Shown here: positions 42,402 through 52,516 of the stretch, one piece after another | How positions within the stretch are numbered: position 1 is the stretch's first letter | How the letters are laid out: every line of letters starts with the position of its first letter | Assembly (NCBI RefSeq): GCF_027531025.1 | Contig: NZ_JAPZQX010000003.1 | Location: forward strand, 434,001 to 498,000 | Direction of reading: 5' to 3' | Source of the DNA: Novosphingobium sp. | GTDB lineage: Bacteria > Pseudomonadota > Alphaproteobacteria > Sphingomonadales > Sphingomonadaceae | DNA: 64,000 bases | Made by a program: the position numbers and the translations under genes | Notes under the pieces: generated by a model | The model's input: only the letters and a program-made list of their open reading frames with translations | Told to the model about the DNA's origin: nothing | Databases searched by the model: none

Positions 42402-45107
42402 ATGCTCGGCGCCATTGCCAAGGCCATTTTCGGCTCGTCCAACGATCGTTACGTCAAGTCGCTCGACAAGATCGTTCGCCAGATCAACGCTTTCGAACCA
42501 ACCATCGCGGCGCTGACCGATGAAGAACTGGCGGCCCAGACCGACAAGTTCCGCCGCCAGCTGGACGAGGGCAAGACTCTCGAGGATATCCTGCCCGAAG
42601 CCTTTGCCACCGTGCGCGAGGCCGGCAAGCGCCGCATGGGGATGCGCCACTTCGATGTGCAGATGATCGGCGGGATCGTGCTGCACCGGGGCGAGATCGC
42701 GGAAATGCGCACCGGCGAGGGCAAGACCCTGGTTGCGACGGTCGCGGTCTATCTCAATGCGCTGGAGGGCAAGGGGGTTCATGTCGTCACCGTCAACGAC
42801 TACCTGGCCAAGCGCGACGCGGAGTGGATGGGGCAGATCTATCGTTTCCTCGGCCTGACGGTGGGGGTGATTGTCCCCAACCTCAGCGAGGATGAGCGGC
42901 GAGCCGCCTATAACTGCGACATCACCTACGCGACCAACAACGAGCTGGGCTTCGATTACCTGCGCGACAACATGAAGCAGGAGCGGGGCCAGATGGTGCA
43001 CCGCCCGTTCAACTTCGCGATCGTCGACGAGGTGGACTCGATCCTGATCGACGAAGCCCGTACGCCGCTGATCATCTCCGGTCCGACCGATGACAAGAGC
43101 GAGATGTACGTAGCGGTCGACGCGATCGTGAAGCAGATCAGCGAAGAGCATTACGACAAGGACGAGAAGACCAAGAGCATCACCCTGACCGAAGACGGGG
43201 TCGAATGGGCCGAGCGCCAGCTTGAGGCGGCTGGCCTGCTGGTCGGCTCGAACCTCTACGATGTCGAGAATACCCAGGTCGTCCACCACCTTGACCAGAG
43301 CCTCAAGGCCAACGTGATGTTCAAGCGGGACATCGACTATATCGTGAAGGACGGGAAGGTCGTCATCATCGACGAGTTCACCGGGCGCATGATGGATGGC
43401 CGCCGCTGGTCCAATGGCCTGCACCAGGCGGTGGAAGCCAAGGAAGGGGTGCGGATCGAGCCCGAGAACCAGACCATGGCCTCGATCACCTTCCAGAACT
43501 ATTTCCGCATGTACCCCAAGCTGGCGGGTATGACCGGGACCGCTGCGACCGAGGCGGCCGAATTCTTCGACATCTACCGGATGAACGTGGTGACCATTCC
43601 CACCAACGTGCCGGTGCAGCGGATCGACGAGGAAGACGAATTCTACAAGAACACCGCCGACAAGTTCCAGGCGATTGCCCGCCTGATCCGCGAAAAGAAC
43701 GAGATCGGCCAGCCGGTGCTGGTCGGCACCGTGTCGATCGAGAAGTCGGAGCTGCTTTCCGACTATCTCAACAAGGAAGGGGTGAAGCACAACGTGCTCA
43801 ATGCCCGCTTCCACGAAATGGAAGCCCACATCGTGGCCCAGGCAGGCCGGCTTGGTGCGGTAACCATTGCCACTAACATGGCCGGGCGCGGGACCGACAT
43901 CAAACTGGGCGGCAACGCCGAGTTCCGGATCGATGACGAACTCAGGGACATGCCCGAAGGGGCTGAGCGCGATGCCGCCGTGGCGAAGATCGAAGCTGAG
44001 GTCGAAGCCGAAAAGCAGCAGGTGCTGGCCGCCGGCGGCCTGTGCGTGATCGGGACCGAACGGCACGAAAGCCGCCGCATCGACAACCAGCTGCGGGGCC
44101 GTTCGGGTCGCCAGGGTGACCCGGGGCTGAGCAAGTTCTATCTCTGCCTCGAGGATGACCTGCTGCGGATCTTCGGACCCGACACGCTGTTCTCCAAGAT
44201 GATGAATTCGAACCTTGCCGATGGCGAGGCGATCGGGTCGCGGTGGCTCTCGAAGGCGATTGAGACCGCGCAGAAGAAGGTCGAGGCGCGCAACTACGAC
44301 ATCCGCAAGCAGGTCGTCGAATACGACAACGTCATGAACGACCAGCGCAAGGTGATCTACGAGCAGCGCGCCGACATCATGGATGCCGAAGCGATCGACG
44401 ACGTGGTGATCGACATGCGCCACGATACCGTCAACGCGCTGGTCGGACTGGCCTGTCCGCCCAATTCCTATCCGGAGCAGTGGGACATCGAGGGCCTGCA
44501 GCTGCGGGTGGGCGAGGTACTGGGGCTCGACGCGCCGATCAGTGAATGGCTGCAGGAAGACGGGCTCGAGCCTGAAACCATCGAGGAGCGCCTCGTCGCG
44601 CTGGCCGATGAAAAGGCTGCGGCCAAGATTGGCGAAGATGCTGCGATCTGGCGCCAGGTTGAAAAGCAGGTGCTGCTGGAACGTCTCGACCATTACTGGA
44701 AGGAGCACCTGGCGACGCTGGATGCCCTGCGTCAGGTGGTGTTCCTGCGCGCCTATGCCCAGAAGCAGCCGATCAACGAATACAAGCAGGAAGCCTTTGG
44801 CCTGTTCGAGAAGATGCTGGAGAGGATCCGCGAGGACGTGACCCGCATCCTGATGAACAGCGAACTGCGGATGCCCGATCCGATCGACCTGCCGGAACTG
44901 CCGGACTTCCTGACCAGCCACATCGATCCGTTCAGCGGCGAGAACGATTCTGTCTCGACGCCCGGGGCCATGGCAATGATGGGTGCGCTGGGCACCGGTG
45001 CAGCGGCGGCAGAGGATCCCTATGCCTCGATGGGCCTGTCGCGCAATGCGCAGTGCCCCTGTGGTTCGGGCCAGAAGTACAAACACTGCCACGGCGCAGC
45101 GAACTAG
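42402..45107 (+). CDS. secA: Protein translocase ATPase SecA
   Basis: Predicted 901 residues. Motor domain [20 protein letters not shown] (Walker A near 105), [54 protein letters not shown]. Ends with the zinc finger [14 protein letters not shown], used for SecB and lipid contacts. Drives preproteins through SecYEG. ATG at 42402 gives the family start [20 protein letters not shown]. No SecM-like arrest gene upstream, as expected in Alphaproteobacteria. Confidence 0.98.
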   Translation: MLGAIAKAIFGSSNDRYVKSLDKIVRQINAFEPTIAALTDEELAAQTDKFRRQLDEGKTLEDILPEAFATVREAGKRRMGMRHFDVQMIGGIVLHRGEIAEMRTGEGKTLVATVAVYLNALEGKGVHVVTVNDYLAKRDAEWMGQIYRFLGLTVGVIVPNLSEDERRAAYNCDITYATNNELGFDYLRDNMKQERGQMVHRPFNFAIVDEVDSILIDEARTPLIISGPTDDKSEMYVAVDAIVKQISEEHYDKDEKTKSITLTEDGVEWAERQLEAAGLLVGSNLYDVENTQVVHHLDQSLKANVMFKRDIDYIVKDGKVVIIDEFTGRMMDGRRWSNGLHQAVEAKEGVRIEPENQTMASITFQNYFRMYPKLAGMTGTAATEAAEFFDIYRMNVVTIPTNVPVQRIDEEDEFYKNTADKFQAIARLIREKNEIGQPVLVGTVSIEKSELLSDYLNKEGVKHNVLNARFHEMEAHIVAQAGRLGAVTIATNMAGRGTDIKLGGNAEFRIDDELRDMPEGAERDAAVAKIEAEVEAEKQQVLAAGGLCVIGTERHESRRIDNQLRGRSGRQGDPGLSKFYLCLEDDLLRIFGPDTLFSKMMNSNLADGEAIGSRWLSKAIETAQKKVEARNYDIRKQVVEYDNVMNDQRKVIYEQRADIMDAEAIDDVVIDMRHDTVNALVGLACPPNSYPEQWDIEGLQLRVGEVLGLDAPISEWLQEDGLEPETIEERLVALADEKAAAKIGEDAAIWRQVEKQVLLERLDHYWKEHLATLDALRQVVFLRAYAQKQPINEYKQEAFGLFEKMLERIREDVTRILMNSELRMPDPIDLPELPDFLTSHIDPFSGENDSVSTPGAMAMMGALGTGAAAAEDPYASMGLSRNAQCPCGSGQKYKHCHGAAN

Positions 45108-45148
45108 GACCGCCGACGGGCGCGGCGCTGATGGTGGAGGGCTGAGCG

Positions 45149-45883
45149 ATGGGCCTGCTCACGCTCGGCTTCTTCGCAACCGCGCTGCTTTACGCCTCGG
45201 TCGGGTTCGGGGGTGGATCGACTTACAGCGCCCTGCTGGCGCTGGCGGAATTCGATTATCGCCTGCTGCCGATTGTCAGCCTGGCCTGCAATATCCTGGT
45301 CGTGACCGGCAGCACGATCCGCTTTGGGCGGGCCGGGCTGGTGCCGTGGCGGCGGGCGCTGACCTTGTCGTTGATTGCAGCGCCGCTGGCCTTCCTCGGT
45401 GGGCTGACCCCGATCAGGGAAGAAACGTTTCTGTTCATTCTGGGGCTTTGCCTGGTCCTGGCCGGACTGGCGCTGTTTCTGCCGCGGGCGCCAGAACGTG
45501 AAAGCGAGCCGGCCGTTGCGGCGCGCTGGATGGGCCTGGCCGCGGGGCCGTTGGGATATCTGGCCGGCCTGGTGGGAATTGGCGGAGGCATCTTCCTGGC
45601 CCCCTTGCTGCACCTCACCCGCTGGGCCCGTGCAAGGGAAATCGCGGCCACCGCGAGCCTGTTCATCCTGATCAATTCGATTGCCGGGCTGGCGGGGCAG
45701 CTTGCCAAGAATGGTCCCGAGCGGTTCGGGGAGGCGCTGGGAGGAGCCTTGCCACTGCTGGTTGCGGTTGTGATCGGCGGGCAACTGGGCAGCCTCGCGG
45801 CCCAACGGCTGTTGCCGGACTGGCTGATCCGCTGGCTGACCGCAGGCCTGACGATCTGGGTGGGCGGGCGCCTGCTGGTCTGA
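45149..45883 (+). CDS. TSUP family permease (TauE/SafE, sulfite/organosulfonate exporter type)
   Basis: Predicted 244 residues, seven or eight membrane segments. TSUP repeats are visible: FATALLYASVGFGGGSTYSA at the start and GPLGYLAGLVGIGGGIFLAP in the second half, the paired GxGGG loops of the family. Transports small anions such as sulfite, sulfoacetate or other organosulfur acids; the substrate is not known. GAGCG precedes the ATG. Follows secA by 41 bases but is functionally unrelated. Confidence 0.88.
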   Translation: MGLLTLGFFATALLYASVGFGGGSTYSALLALAEFDYRLLPIVSLACNILVVTGSTIRFGRAGLVPWRRALTLSLIAAPLAFLGGLTPIREETFLFILGLCLVLAGLALFLPRAPERESEPAVAARWMGLAAGPLGYLAGLVGIGGGIFLAPLLHLTRWARAREIAATASLFILINSIAGLAGQLAKNGPERFGEALGGALPLLVAVVIGGQLGSLAAQRLLPDWLIRWLTAGLTIWVGGRLLV

Positions 45884-45887
45884 TTCC

Positions 45888-46172
45888 CTAGCGCAGCCGC
45901 TCGATCAAGCTGCGGACCGGTGCGGGAGAATGCCACAAAGCAATCGCCAGCACTGCCGTTAGTCCGACAGCGAACAGCGCCATTGCCAAGGGGATCGTGA
46001 TCCCGCAGGTCAACCCTCCGATCAACGAAAGGGACGCGTAACCGGCCGATACGATCTTGACCGCGCGATAACCTGACATTGTCAGGTCGAAACCGGGTTC
46101 AAGCAGAAACAACAGCAGCAACTGTGCGGAAATCTGAAGGAGCAAAGCTGCGATGAAAGCCGATAACGCCAA
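45888..46172 (-). CDS. Small membrane protein, unrecognised
   Basis: Predicted 94 residues with a TTG start and three hydrophobic segments (FIAALLLQISAQLLLLFLLE; AGYASLSLIGGLTCGITIPL; AMALFAVGLTAVLAIALW). No motif and no good ribosome site; codon use is somewhat unlike the neighbours. It converges on the TSUP gene with 4 bases between. The gap 46173-46336 upstream is AT-rich and holds nothing I recognise. Confidence 0.5.
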   Translation of the reverse strand: MALSAFIAALLLQISAQLLLLFLLEPGFDLTMSGYRAVKIVSAGYASLSLIGGLTCGITIPLAMALFAVGLTAVLAIALWHSPAPVRSLIERLR

Positions 46173-46336
46173 CGTTTATCCCACCCTGCTTGCTGGGCAT
46201 GGCTAATTGTAACCATTTGTCGCAGAATGTAGCGTCACGCAACAGAGAGTAAAGCTGGTAAAGTCACTTAGCTAAAAGTCGTCGCACCGAGGGACATGCG
46301 ATCGATGCGGCTTAGCCTAACAATGTGCAGGAAAAG

Positions 46337-46411
46337 TGGCTCCCTGAGTAGGATTCGAACCTACGGCCGCTCGATTAACAGTCGAGAGCTCTACCGCTGA
46401 GCTATCAGGGA
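46337..46411 (-). tRNA. tRNA-Asn(GTT)
   Basis: 75 bases, acceptor TCCCTGA/TCAGGGA, D arm TAGCTCAGCGGTAGAGC, anticodon loop CTGTTAA (GTT), T arm GTAGGTTCGAATCCTAC, encoded CCA. Confidence 0.97.
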
Positions 46412-46439
46412 GCAGTCCCGTTTCCGGGACAGGAGCGCG

Positions 46440-46467
46440 CCTATAACAGCGCTTTTCGGTTTGGCAA
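46440..46467 (-). promoter_or_regulatory. Promoter of tRNA-Asn
   Basis: TTGCCA (46467-46462), 16 bases, TATAGG (46445-46440), 28 bases before the mature tRNA. Same boxes as the proline tRNA promoters. Confidence 0.6.
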
Positions 46468-46479
46468 GCGGGTGAAAGC

Positions 46480-47259
46480 CTAGAACTGGAACTGCTCGGA
46501 AAAAATCCGTTCCTCAAGCGTCTTGCCCGGATCGAACAGCAGGGTCAGCGCCTGGTCCGGTGCAGCACGCACCTTTACCGCCAGGATATCGCGCAGTTCC
46601 TTCTGGTCGGCCACGGCCGCCACGGGCCGCTTTAGCGGGTCGAGTACGCGAAAATCGATCACGTAATGATCGGGCAGGATCGCACCGCGCCAACGGCGGG
46701 GGCGGAACGGGCTGATCGGGGTCAGGGCCAGCATGGCCGAACCCAGCGGCAAGATCGGGCCATTGGCAGAAAGGTTGTAGGCGGTCGATCCGGCCGGTGT
46801 GGCCACCAGGATGCCGTCGCAGGCCAGATCCGGCACCCGGACCTTGCCGTTCACCGAAACTTCGAGCCGCGCGGTCTGCCGCGTTTCGCGCAGCAGCGAG
46901 ACCTCGTTGATCGCGTAAAAGCTCTCTTCCGTCCCCTTGCCGGTGGTGGCGGTCATTTCGAGCGGCGCAACCGCAATGCGGCGGGCCTTCGCGACGCGCT
47001 CAGCCAGGGTGCGCTTGCCCGAAGGATTGTTCATCAGAAAGCCGACAGTGCCCTGATTGACGCCGTATGCGGGGAGGACCCGCCCGCCGTCGAGCATGTG
47101 GTGCAGGGTCTGCAGCATGAAACCGTCACCACCCAGCACGACAGCGGCATCGGCCTGATCCTCGGGCACGAACTCTTCGCGCCCGCGAAGTGCGACGGCG
47201 GCTTCCTGAGCGCGCTCGCTGTCGGAGACAAACAGGGCAAGACGGGGTGCAGCAGCCAT
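46480..47259 (-). CDS. nadK: NAD kinase
   Basis: Predicted 259 residues from ATG 47259; another ATG at 47274 (MHPLIM) is open. AAVVLGGDGFMLQTLHHMLD carries the GGDG motif, then NQGTVGFLMNN, and CDGILVATPAGSTAYNLSAN with GPILPLGS, the diacylglycerol/NAD kinase fold active site. Makes NADP from NAD and ATP in the cytoplasm. No Shine-Dalgarno is seen before either start. The frame stays open far upstream, but that part is antisense to the EAL gene. Confidence 0.93.
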   Translation of the reverse strand: MAAAPRLALFVSDSERAQEAAVALRGREEFVPEDQADAAVVLGGDGFMLQTLHHMLDGGRVLPAYGVNQGTVGFLMNNPSGKRTLAERVAKARRIAVAPLEMTATTGKGTEESFYAINEVSLLRETRQTARLEVSVNGKVRVPDLACDGILVATPAGSTAYNLSANGPILPLGSAMLALTPISPFRPRRWRGAILPDHYVIDFRVLDPLKRPVAAVADQKELRDILAVKVRAAPDQALTLLFDPGKTLEERIFSEQFQF

Positions 47260-47364
47260 GATGAGGGGGTGCATATGGCGCGCGGGCTGCTTTGGCAACG
47301 CCAAGCGCGGGAATCCGGAAGGCGGGCAAGGGTTTGGTAGGGCCATCATGATAGACAGCCGGGA

Positions 47365-48651
47365 ATGAGGCAAAGTCTGCCGACCGAACCTGTTCGCGAT
47401 GGACTGACCGGACTGGTCGGGCGCGATGGCGCGCGGGCGCGGCTGGCGGCATGGCTGGACGAGGGCGCCCAGGTTCAGGCGGTATTGATCGGTCTGCGGC
47501 GGTTCGATGCCGTCAATCTGGCCTATGGCGCCCAGACGGGCGATGCCGCGCTGGCGGAAATCGCCAATCGGTTGAAGCATTTCGCTGCGGATGAGCTGCC
47601 CGGTGGCTGGTTGCTTTCGCGCAGCGGCGGCGGCCAGTTCCTGCTGATCAGCCGCGATCCGTGCAGTCGCGAAAGCTGGCAGCTGACCGTGGCCCAGTTG
47701 CTGGAACGGCTGGCCCGGCCGATCGGCACGCCGGGCGGCACCGTGCGCATCAGCCCCCGGGCCGCCCTGTTGCGAGGCCTGCAGGGCGAGGATGCCGATT
47801 CGATGCTCGACCGGCTGGGCCAGGCCCTGGAAAGTCTGGTCAGCCAGCCCGGTCGGCGGTTGGCCTGGGCCGATGGCGAGGCAACGCGGGTGGGGCGCAG
47901 CGCGGCCCAGCTGGAAGCCGATCTGCTGCGGGCGATCGATGCCGATCAGATCGAGGTCTTGTTCCAGCCCCAGTACGCCTGCGCCGACGATCGCCTGATC
48001 GGGGCTGAGGCGCTGGCGCGCTGGAATCATCCTGAACTGGGCCGGATCGGCGCGGGCGGCCTGTTCGCCATTGCCGAACGGACCGATCATGTGCCGCAAT
48101 TGTCCCGGCATATCGCCCGTTTGGCTCTCCGCGCGGCGGCGCGCTGGCCGGGGGACCTGCGCCTTTCGTTGAACGTGACGCCCAACGATCTGGCGGCCGG
48201 CGATTTTACGGCCAGTTTCGAAGCCTTGCTGAAGGAAAGCCGCTTCCCGGGCTGGCGGCTCACCCTTGAAGTGACCGAGCAGGTCCTGCTGAGCGATGTC
48301 AGCGGAGCGGCCCAGGCCTTCACCGCCCTGTCGGCGCGAGGGGTGCGCTTTGCGCTCGATGATTTTGGAGCCGGCTTCTGCAACTTCCGCTATCTTAAGC
48401 TCTTGCCGCTGCATTACCTCAAGCTGGATCGGTCGATGATCGAGGGCGTGGCCGCCGATCCCCGCGATCTTGCTGTGCTGCGCGCAATCATTGCCATGGC
48501 CCGGGCGCTTGACCTGCAGGTCATTGCCGAAGGCGTCGAGAACGACACGCAGCGCCTGCTGGCACGCGCCGAAGGCTGCTCCGTCTACCAGGGCTTCCTG
48601 CGCTCCGCGCCGCTTTTCGCGGAATCATTCCTGACCGAAGCGCTGGGTTAG
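47365..48651 (+). CDS. EAL-domain protein with degenerate GGDEF domain
   Basis: Predicted 428 residues. N-terminal GGDEF-like domain (15-175) starts DGLTGLVGRDGARARLAAWL but has S-G-G-G-Q-F where GGDEF should be, so it should not make c-di-GMP. The EAL domain (190-425) looks complete: GAEALARWNHPE, LSLNVTPNDL, LTLEVTEQVLL, FALDDFGAGFCNF, LKLDRSMIEG, IAEGVEN. It is probably an active c-di-GMP phosphodiesterase. No membrane span or sensor domain. The stop overlaps the mfd stop by four bases. Confidence 0.92.
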   Translation: MRQSLPTEPVRDGLTGLVGRDGARARLAAWLDEGAQVQAVLIGLRRFDAVNLAYGAQTGDAALAEIANRLKHFAADELPGGWLLSRSGGGQFLLISRDPCSRESWQLTVAQLLERLARPIGTPGGTVRISPRAALLRGLQGEDADSMLDRLGQALESLVSQPGRRLAWADGEATRVGRSAAQLEADLLRAIDADQIEVLFQPQYACADDRLIGAEALARWNHPELGRIGAGGLFAIAERTDHVPQLSRHIARLALRAAARWPGDLRLSLNVTPNDLAAGDFTASFEALLKESRFPGWRLTLEVTEQVLLSDVSGAAQAFTALSARGVRFALDDFGAGFCNFRYLKLLPLHYLKLDRSMIEGVAADPRDLAVLRAIIAMARALDLQVIAEGVENDTQRLLARAEGCSVYQGFLRSAPLFAESFLTEALG

Positions 48652-51600
48652 CCTTTCGCCTTGCGCGCAATGCTGCTGAGCCCCTTGGTGAGCTGGAACA
48701 GACCGTTCAGCCGCGCCTGTGGATCGCCCCAGGCGCGCTGGACCACGATCTTGCTGTCAGGCCGCAGCTTGATTGCGCCAGCCAGCCGCTCGGCATAGGC
48801 GATCAGGCCCTGCGGATCGGGGAAGCGGTCCTCGTGGAAGGCGACCAGCGTTCCCTTCGCGCCGACATCGATCTTGGCGATATTGGCAATGATGGCCTGC
48901 TGCTTGATCTGGATGAGCTTGACCAGGTTGGCTGTGGGCGCGGGCAGGGGGCCGAAGCGGTCGATCATCTCGGCCGAGATCGCCTCCAGTTCGCCATGAT
49001 CCTCCGCATCGTTTAGACGGCGATAGAGCGCCATGCGCACGGCGAGGTCCGGCACATAGTCTTCCGGGATCATGATCGGGGCATCGACGGTGATCTGCGG
49101 CGAGAGCGCGTGGCGTTCCTTTGCAATGCCCATGTCACCGGCCTTGGCGGCCAGGATCGCATCCTCCAGCATCGACTGGTAGAGTTCGAAGCCGACTTCG
49201 CGGATGTGGCCCGATTGCTCGTCACCCAGCAGGTTGCCGGCGCCGCGGATGTCGAGATCATGGCTGGCCAGCTGGAAACCCGCGCCGAGCGAATCGAGAT
49301 CGCCCAGCACTTTCAGCCGCTTTTCCGCCACTTCCGAGAGGACCATGTCGGCCGGCGTGGTCAGATAGGCATAGGCCCGCAGCTTGGCGCGCCCCACGCG
49401 CCCGCGCAGCTGGTAAAGCTGGGCGAGGCCAAACCGGTCCGCGCGGTGGATGATGATCGTGTTGGCGCTCGGGATATCGAGCCCGCTTTCGACGATGGTG
49501 GTGGAAAGCAGCACTTCGTACTTCTTCTCGTAGAAGGCGCTCATCCGCTCTTCCACTTCGGTCGCGCCCATCTGGCCTTGGGCGGTGACGAAGCGGACCT
49601 CGGGCACGGTGTCGCGCAGCCACTTCTCCACTTCTTCCATGTCGGCAATGCGCGGCACGATGATGAAGCTCTGCCCGCCGCGATGATGTTCGCGCAGCAG
49701 CGCTTCGCGCATCACCATGCTGTCCCATTCCATCACATAGGTGCGGACGGCGAGGCGATCGACCGGCGGGGTCTGGATGGTCGACAGTTCGCGCAGGCCG
49801 CTCATCGCCATCTGCAGCGTGCGCGGGATCGGCGTGGCGGTGAGGGTGAGGACGTGCACATTGCTGCGCAACTGCTTCAGCGCTTCCTTGTGGTTGACGC
49901 CGAACCGCTGCTCCTCGTCGACGATAACCAGCCCGAGCCGCTTGAACTTGACCGACTTGGACAGGATCGCGTGGGTTCCGACCACGATATCCACCGTGCC
50001 ATCGGTCAGCCCATCGCGGGTGGCGGTGGCTTCCTTGGCCGGGACCAGGCGCGAAAGGCGGCCGATGTTGAGCGGGAAGCCGGCAAAGCGTTCGACGAAA
50101 TTGCTGTAATGCTGACGGGCGAGCAGGGTCGTGGGGGCCACGACCGCGACCTGCTGACCGCCCATCGCCGCAACAAAGGCCGCGCGCAGGGCCACCTCGG
50201 TCTTGCCGAAGCCGACATCGCCGCAGACCAGTCGGTCCATCGGGCGGCCGGCGGACAAGTCCTCCAGCACATCCTCGATCGCGCGTTCCTGGTCCTCGGT
50301 TTCGGCCCAGGAGAAGCGGTCGGCGAACTGGTCATAGCTGGCCTGTTCCGGCACCAGCGCCGGGGCGGTGCGCAGGGCACGCTGGGCCGCGGTCCTAAGC
50401 AGTTCGTGCGCGATCTCGCGGATGCGCTCCTTCAGGCGGGCCTTGCGCCGCTGCCAGCCTTCGCCGCCCAGCCGGTCCAGCGCGACCAGCTCGCTGTCGC
50501 TGCCATAGCGGCTGAGGACGTCGATATTCTCGACCGGGATGTAGAGCTTGTCCCCCCCGGCATAGGTCAGCATCACGCAGTCGTGCGGCGATTTGCCGAC
50601 CGGGATCGACTGGAGCCCTTCGTAGCGGCCGATCCCGTGGTCCATGTGCACCACCAGGTCACCGGGGGTCAGCGCGGCCAGTTCGGCGAGGAAGGCATCG
50701 GCCGATTTCTTGCGCTTCTTGCGGCGCACCAGCCGGTCACCCAGCAGGTCCTGCTCGGTGACAAGTTCCAGTCCGGCGTTCGAAAACCCGCTGTCGAGCG
50801 GCAGGATGAGGGCCACCGGCACGCCCTTGGCGGCGAGGCCCAGCGCCTCCTGCCAGCTGTCCGCCTCGACCGGGGCGGGCTTGACCGCTTCGCCCAGGAT
50901 CGAGGCAATCCGCGCCCGGCTGCCGGCGGAATAGCAGGCGATCAGCGCCTTGCGGCCCTGGACGGCCTGGCCGGTGAGATAGCGCGCGGCGGCTTCGTAG
51001 ACATTGTCGCCGCGGGCGCGTTCCGGGGCGAAATCGCGGGCCGAGGCGAAGCCGAAGTCGACCACCGTGCCGCTTTCGGGCTGGGCGAAGATATCGGCCT
51101 TGTGGATCGGCCAGTTTGCCTGCTTTTCCGCCAGTTCCGCCCGGCCAAGATAGAGCGCATCGGGCGTCAGCGGGCGATAGGAACCGGCGGCCTTTCCGAA
51201 GGTATCAGAGCGGGTGGCAAAGTAGTCTGCAATGTCACTCAAACGTTCCTCGGATGCGCCCAAGGCGGCACTGTCGACTACCACCAGGTCACCCGGCGCC
51301 AGATGATCGAACAGGGTGACGACCCGGTCCTCGAACAGCGGCAGCCAATGCTCCATCCCGGCCAGGCGACGCCCATCGCTGATCGCATGGTAGAGCGGAT
51401 CGCCGGTCGCATTGGCGCCGAACAGTTCGCGGTAGCGGGTGCGGAAGCGCTTGACGCTGTCCTCGTCGAGCAGGGCCTCGCTGGCGGGCAGCAGCAGGTG
51501 CTGTTCGACCACCCCGGTCGAGCGCTGGGTATTGGGATCGAACAGCCGCAGCGTTTCCAGCTCGTCCCCGAAGAAGTCGAGCCGCAGCCCGGCATCGAGG

Positions 51601-52139
51601 CCCGAAGGGTAGATATCGAAGATCGAACCGCGCACGGCATATTCGCCGGCGTCGACCACGGTATCGGTGCGCGAATAGCCCTGGCGCTGGAGGAGCGCGA
51701 TCAGGCTCTCCCGCCCGATCTCCATGCCCGGTTTCAGCAGCCGCACCGATTCGCGGATGCGGAACGGGGTGAGCACGCGTTGCAGCACGGCGTTGATCGT
51801 GGTGACGAGCAGCTGCGGCCCCCCATCCTGCTTCTGGCCAGCCTTGCCCTGCAAGCGGTGCAGCGCCGCCAGCCGCCGCGCGCTGACCGACAGGGCGGGG
51901 CTGGCGCGGTCATAGGGCAGGCAATCCCAGGCCGGGAAGGTCAGAACTTCCAGCTCGGGCGCAAAGTAGGCGGCGGTATCGGCCACGGCCTGCATCGCCG
52001 CCTCGTCCGCCGCGATGAACACGGCCCGGCCGTTCGCCGCCCGCGCCAGGTCCGCCAGCACCAGCGGCTGTGCGCCGCGCGCCAGGCCGGAGAGGGTCAG
52101 CGGCGCCTTGGCGCCAAGGATCTTGTTCAGGTCAGGCAT
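48648..52139 (-). CDS. mfd: Transcription-repair coupling factor Mfd
   Basis: Predicted 1163 residues, full length. UvrB-homology module at the N terminus (ADTAAYFAPELEVLTFPAWD, then CLPYDRASPA), RNA polymerase-binding Tudor-like domain (LTPGDLVVHMDHGIGRYEGL). RecG-like helicase: Walker A GDVGFGKTEVALRAAF near 642, DEEQRFGVNHKEAL near 740, translocation motif in the LVPRIADMEEVEK to GRVGRAKLRAYAYL part. Removes RNA polymerase stalled at DNA damage and recruits UvrA. Start at 52139 (MPDLNKILG). Confidence 0.98.
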   Translation of the reverse strand: MPDLNKILGAKAPLTLSGLARGAQPLVLADLARAANGRAVFIAADEAAMQAVADTAAYFAPELEVLTFPAWDCLPYDRASPALSVSARRLAALHRLQGKAGQKQDGGPQLLVTTINAVLQRVLTPFRIRESVRLLKPGMEIGRESLIALLQRQGYSRTDTVVDAGEYAVRGSIFDIYPSGLDAGLRLDFFGDELETLRLFDPNTQRSTGVVEQHLLLPASEALLDEDSVKRFRTRYRELFGANATGDPLYHAISDGRRLAGMEHWLPLFEDRVVTLFDHLAPGDLVVVDSAALGASEERLSDIADYFATRSDTFGKAAGSYRPLTPDALYLGRAELAEKQANWPIHKADIFAQPESGTVVDFGFASARDFAPERARGDNVYEAAARYLTGQAVQGRKALIACYSAGSRARIASILGEAVKPAPVEADSWQEALGLAAKGVPVALILPLDSGFSNAGLELVTEQDLLGDRLVRRKKRKKSADAFLAELAALTPGDLVVHMDHGIGRYEGLQSIPVGKSPHDCVMLTYAGGDKLYIPVENIDVLSRYGSDSELVALDRLGGEGWQRRKARLKERIREIAHELLRTAAQRALRTAPALVPEQASYDQFADRFSWAETEDQERAIEDVLEDLSAGRPMDRLVCGDVGFGKTEVALRAAFVAAMGGQQVAVVAPTTLLARQHYSNFVERFAGFPLNIGRLSRLVPAKEATATRDGLTDGTVDIVVGTHAILSKSVKFKRLGLVIVDEEQRFGVNHKEALKQLRSNVHVLTLTATPIPRTLQMAMSGLRELSTIQTPPVDRLAVRTYVMEWDSMVMREALLREHHRGGQSFIIVPRIADMEEVEKWLRDTVPEVRFVTAQGQMGATEVEERMSAFYEKKYEVLLSTTIVESGLDIPSANTIIIHRADRFGLAQLYQLRGRVGRAKLRAYAYLTTPADMVLSEVAEKRLKVLGDLDSLGAGFQLASHDLDIRGAGNLLGDEQSGHIREVGFELYQSMLEDAILAAKAGDMGIAKERHALSPQITVDAPIMIPEDYVPDLAVRMALYRRLNDAEDHGELEAISAEMIDRFGPLPAPTANLVKLIQIKQQAIIANIAKIDVGAKGTLVAFHEDRFPDPQGLIAYAERLAGAIKLRPDSKIVVQRAWGDPQARLNGLFQLTKGLSSIARKAKG

Positions 52140-52230
52140 GGTTCGCACAACAGCAATTGCCCCGCGGGCCATTTTTGCGGCCAGCGGGGTGGGAATCGGG
52201 CCTGCGCCTTAGCGCGGGTTTACCAGCCTG

Positions 52231-52497
52231 TCAGCGCGGGATTTCGACGTAGTCCAGCTTGCGGAAAGCATCCATCAGCGCGCCGCGATATTCGGTCGGT
52301 ACATCCAGCGTGCCGAGCGCCCAGCCCATGATGTCCACGTCTTCTTCTTCCAGCAGGGCCTCGAACCAGGCGATTTCCGCTTCGCCCCATTCGGCGTGAT
52401 AACGATCGAAGAAGCCGCCGATCATGTAATCGGCTTCGCGCGTGCCGCGATGCCAGGCGCGGAACTTCAGGCGGCGGAGACGGTCGGCATTGTCCAT
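52231..52497 (-). CDS. sdhE: Succinate dehydrogenase assembly factor SdhE
   Basis: Predicted 88 residues. RLRRLKFRAWHRGTREADYM carries the R-G-T-R-E motif of the SdhE/SDH5 family (the normal R-G-x-x-E), then GGFFDRYHAEWGEAEIAWFE and EEEDVDIMGWALG. It helps attach FAD covalently to SdhA. The mfd-sdhE-recG order is frequent in Alphaproteobacteria although the sdh genes are elsewhere. Confidence 0.95.
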   Translation of the reverse strand: MDNADRLRRLKFRAWHRGTREADYMIGGFFDRYHAEWGEAEIAWFEALLEEEDVDIMGWALGTLDVPTEYRGALMDAFRKLDYVEIPR

Positions 52498-52516
52498 GCG
52501 CGGCGGTTATCACTAA

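Noticed and set aside
42378-45092. Minus-strand open frame of 904 codons opposite secA
   Set aside because: Shadow of secA with no signal, domain or ribosome site.
47260-48414. Upstream extension of NAD kinase to 644 residues
   Set aside because: The extra part is antisense to the EAL gene; NAD kinases start close to the ATG at 47259.
49110-52331. Plus-strand open frame of 1073 codons opposite mfd
   Set aside because: Shadow of mfd, composed of Gly/Arg/Gln-rich segments without domains.
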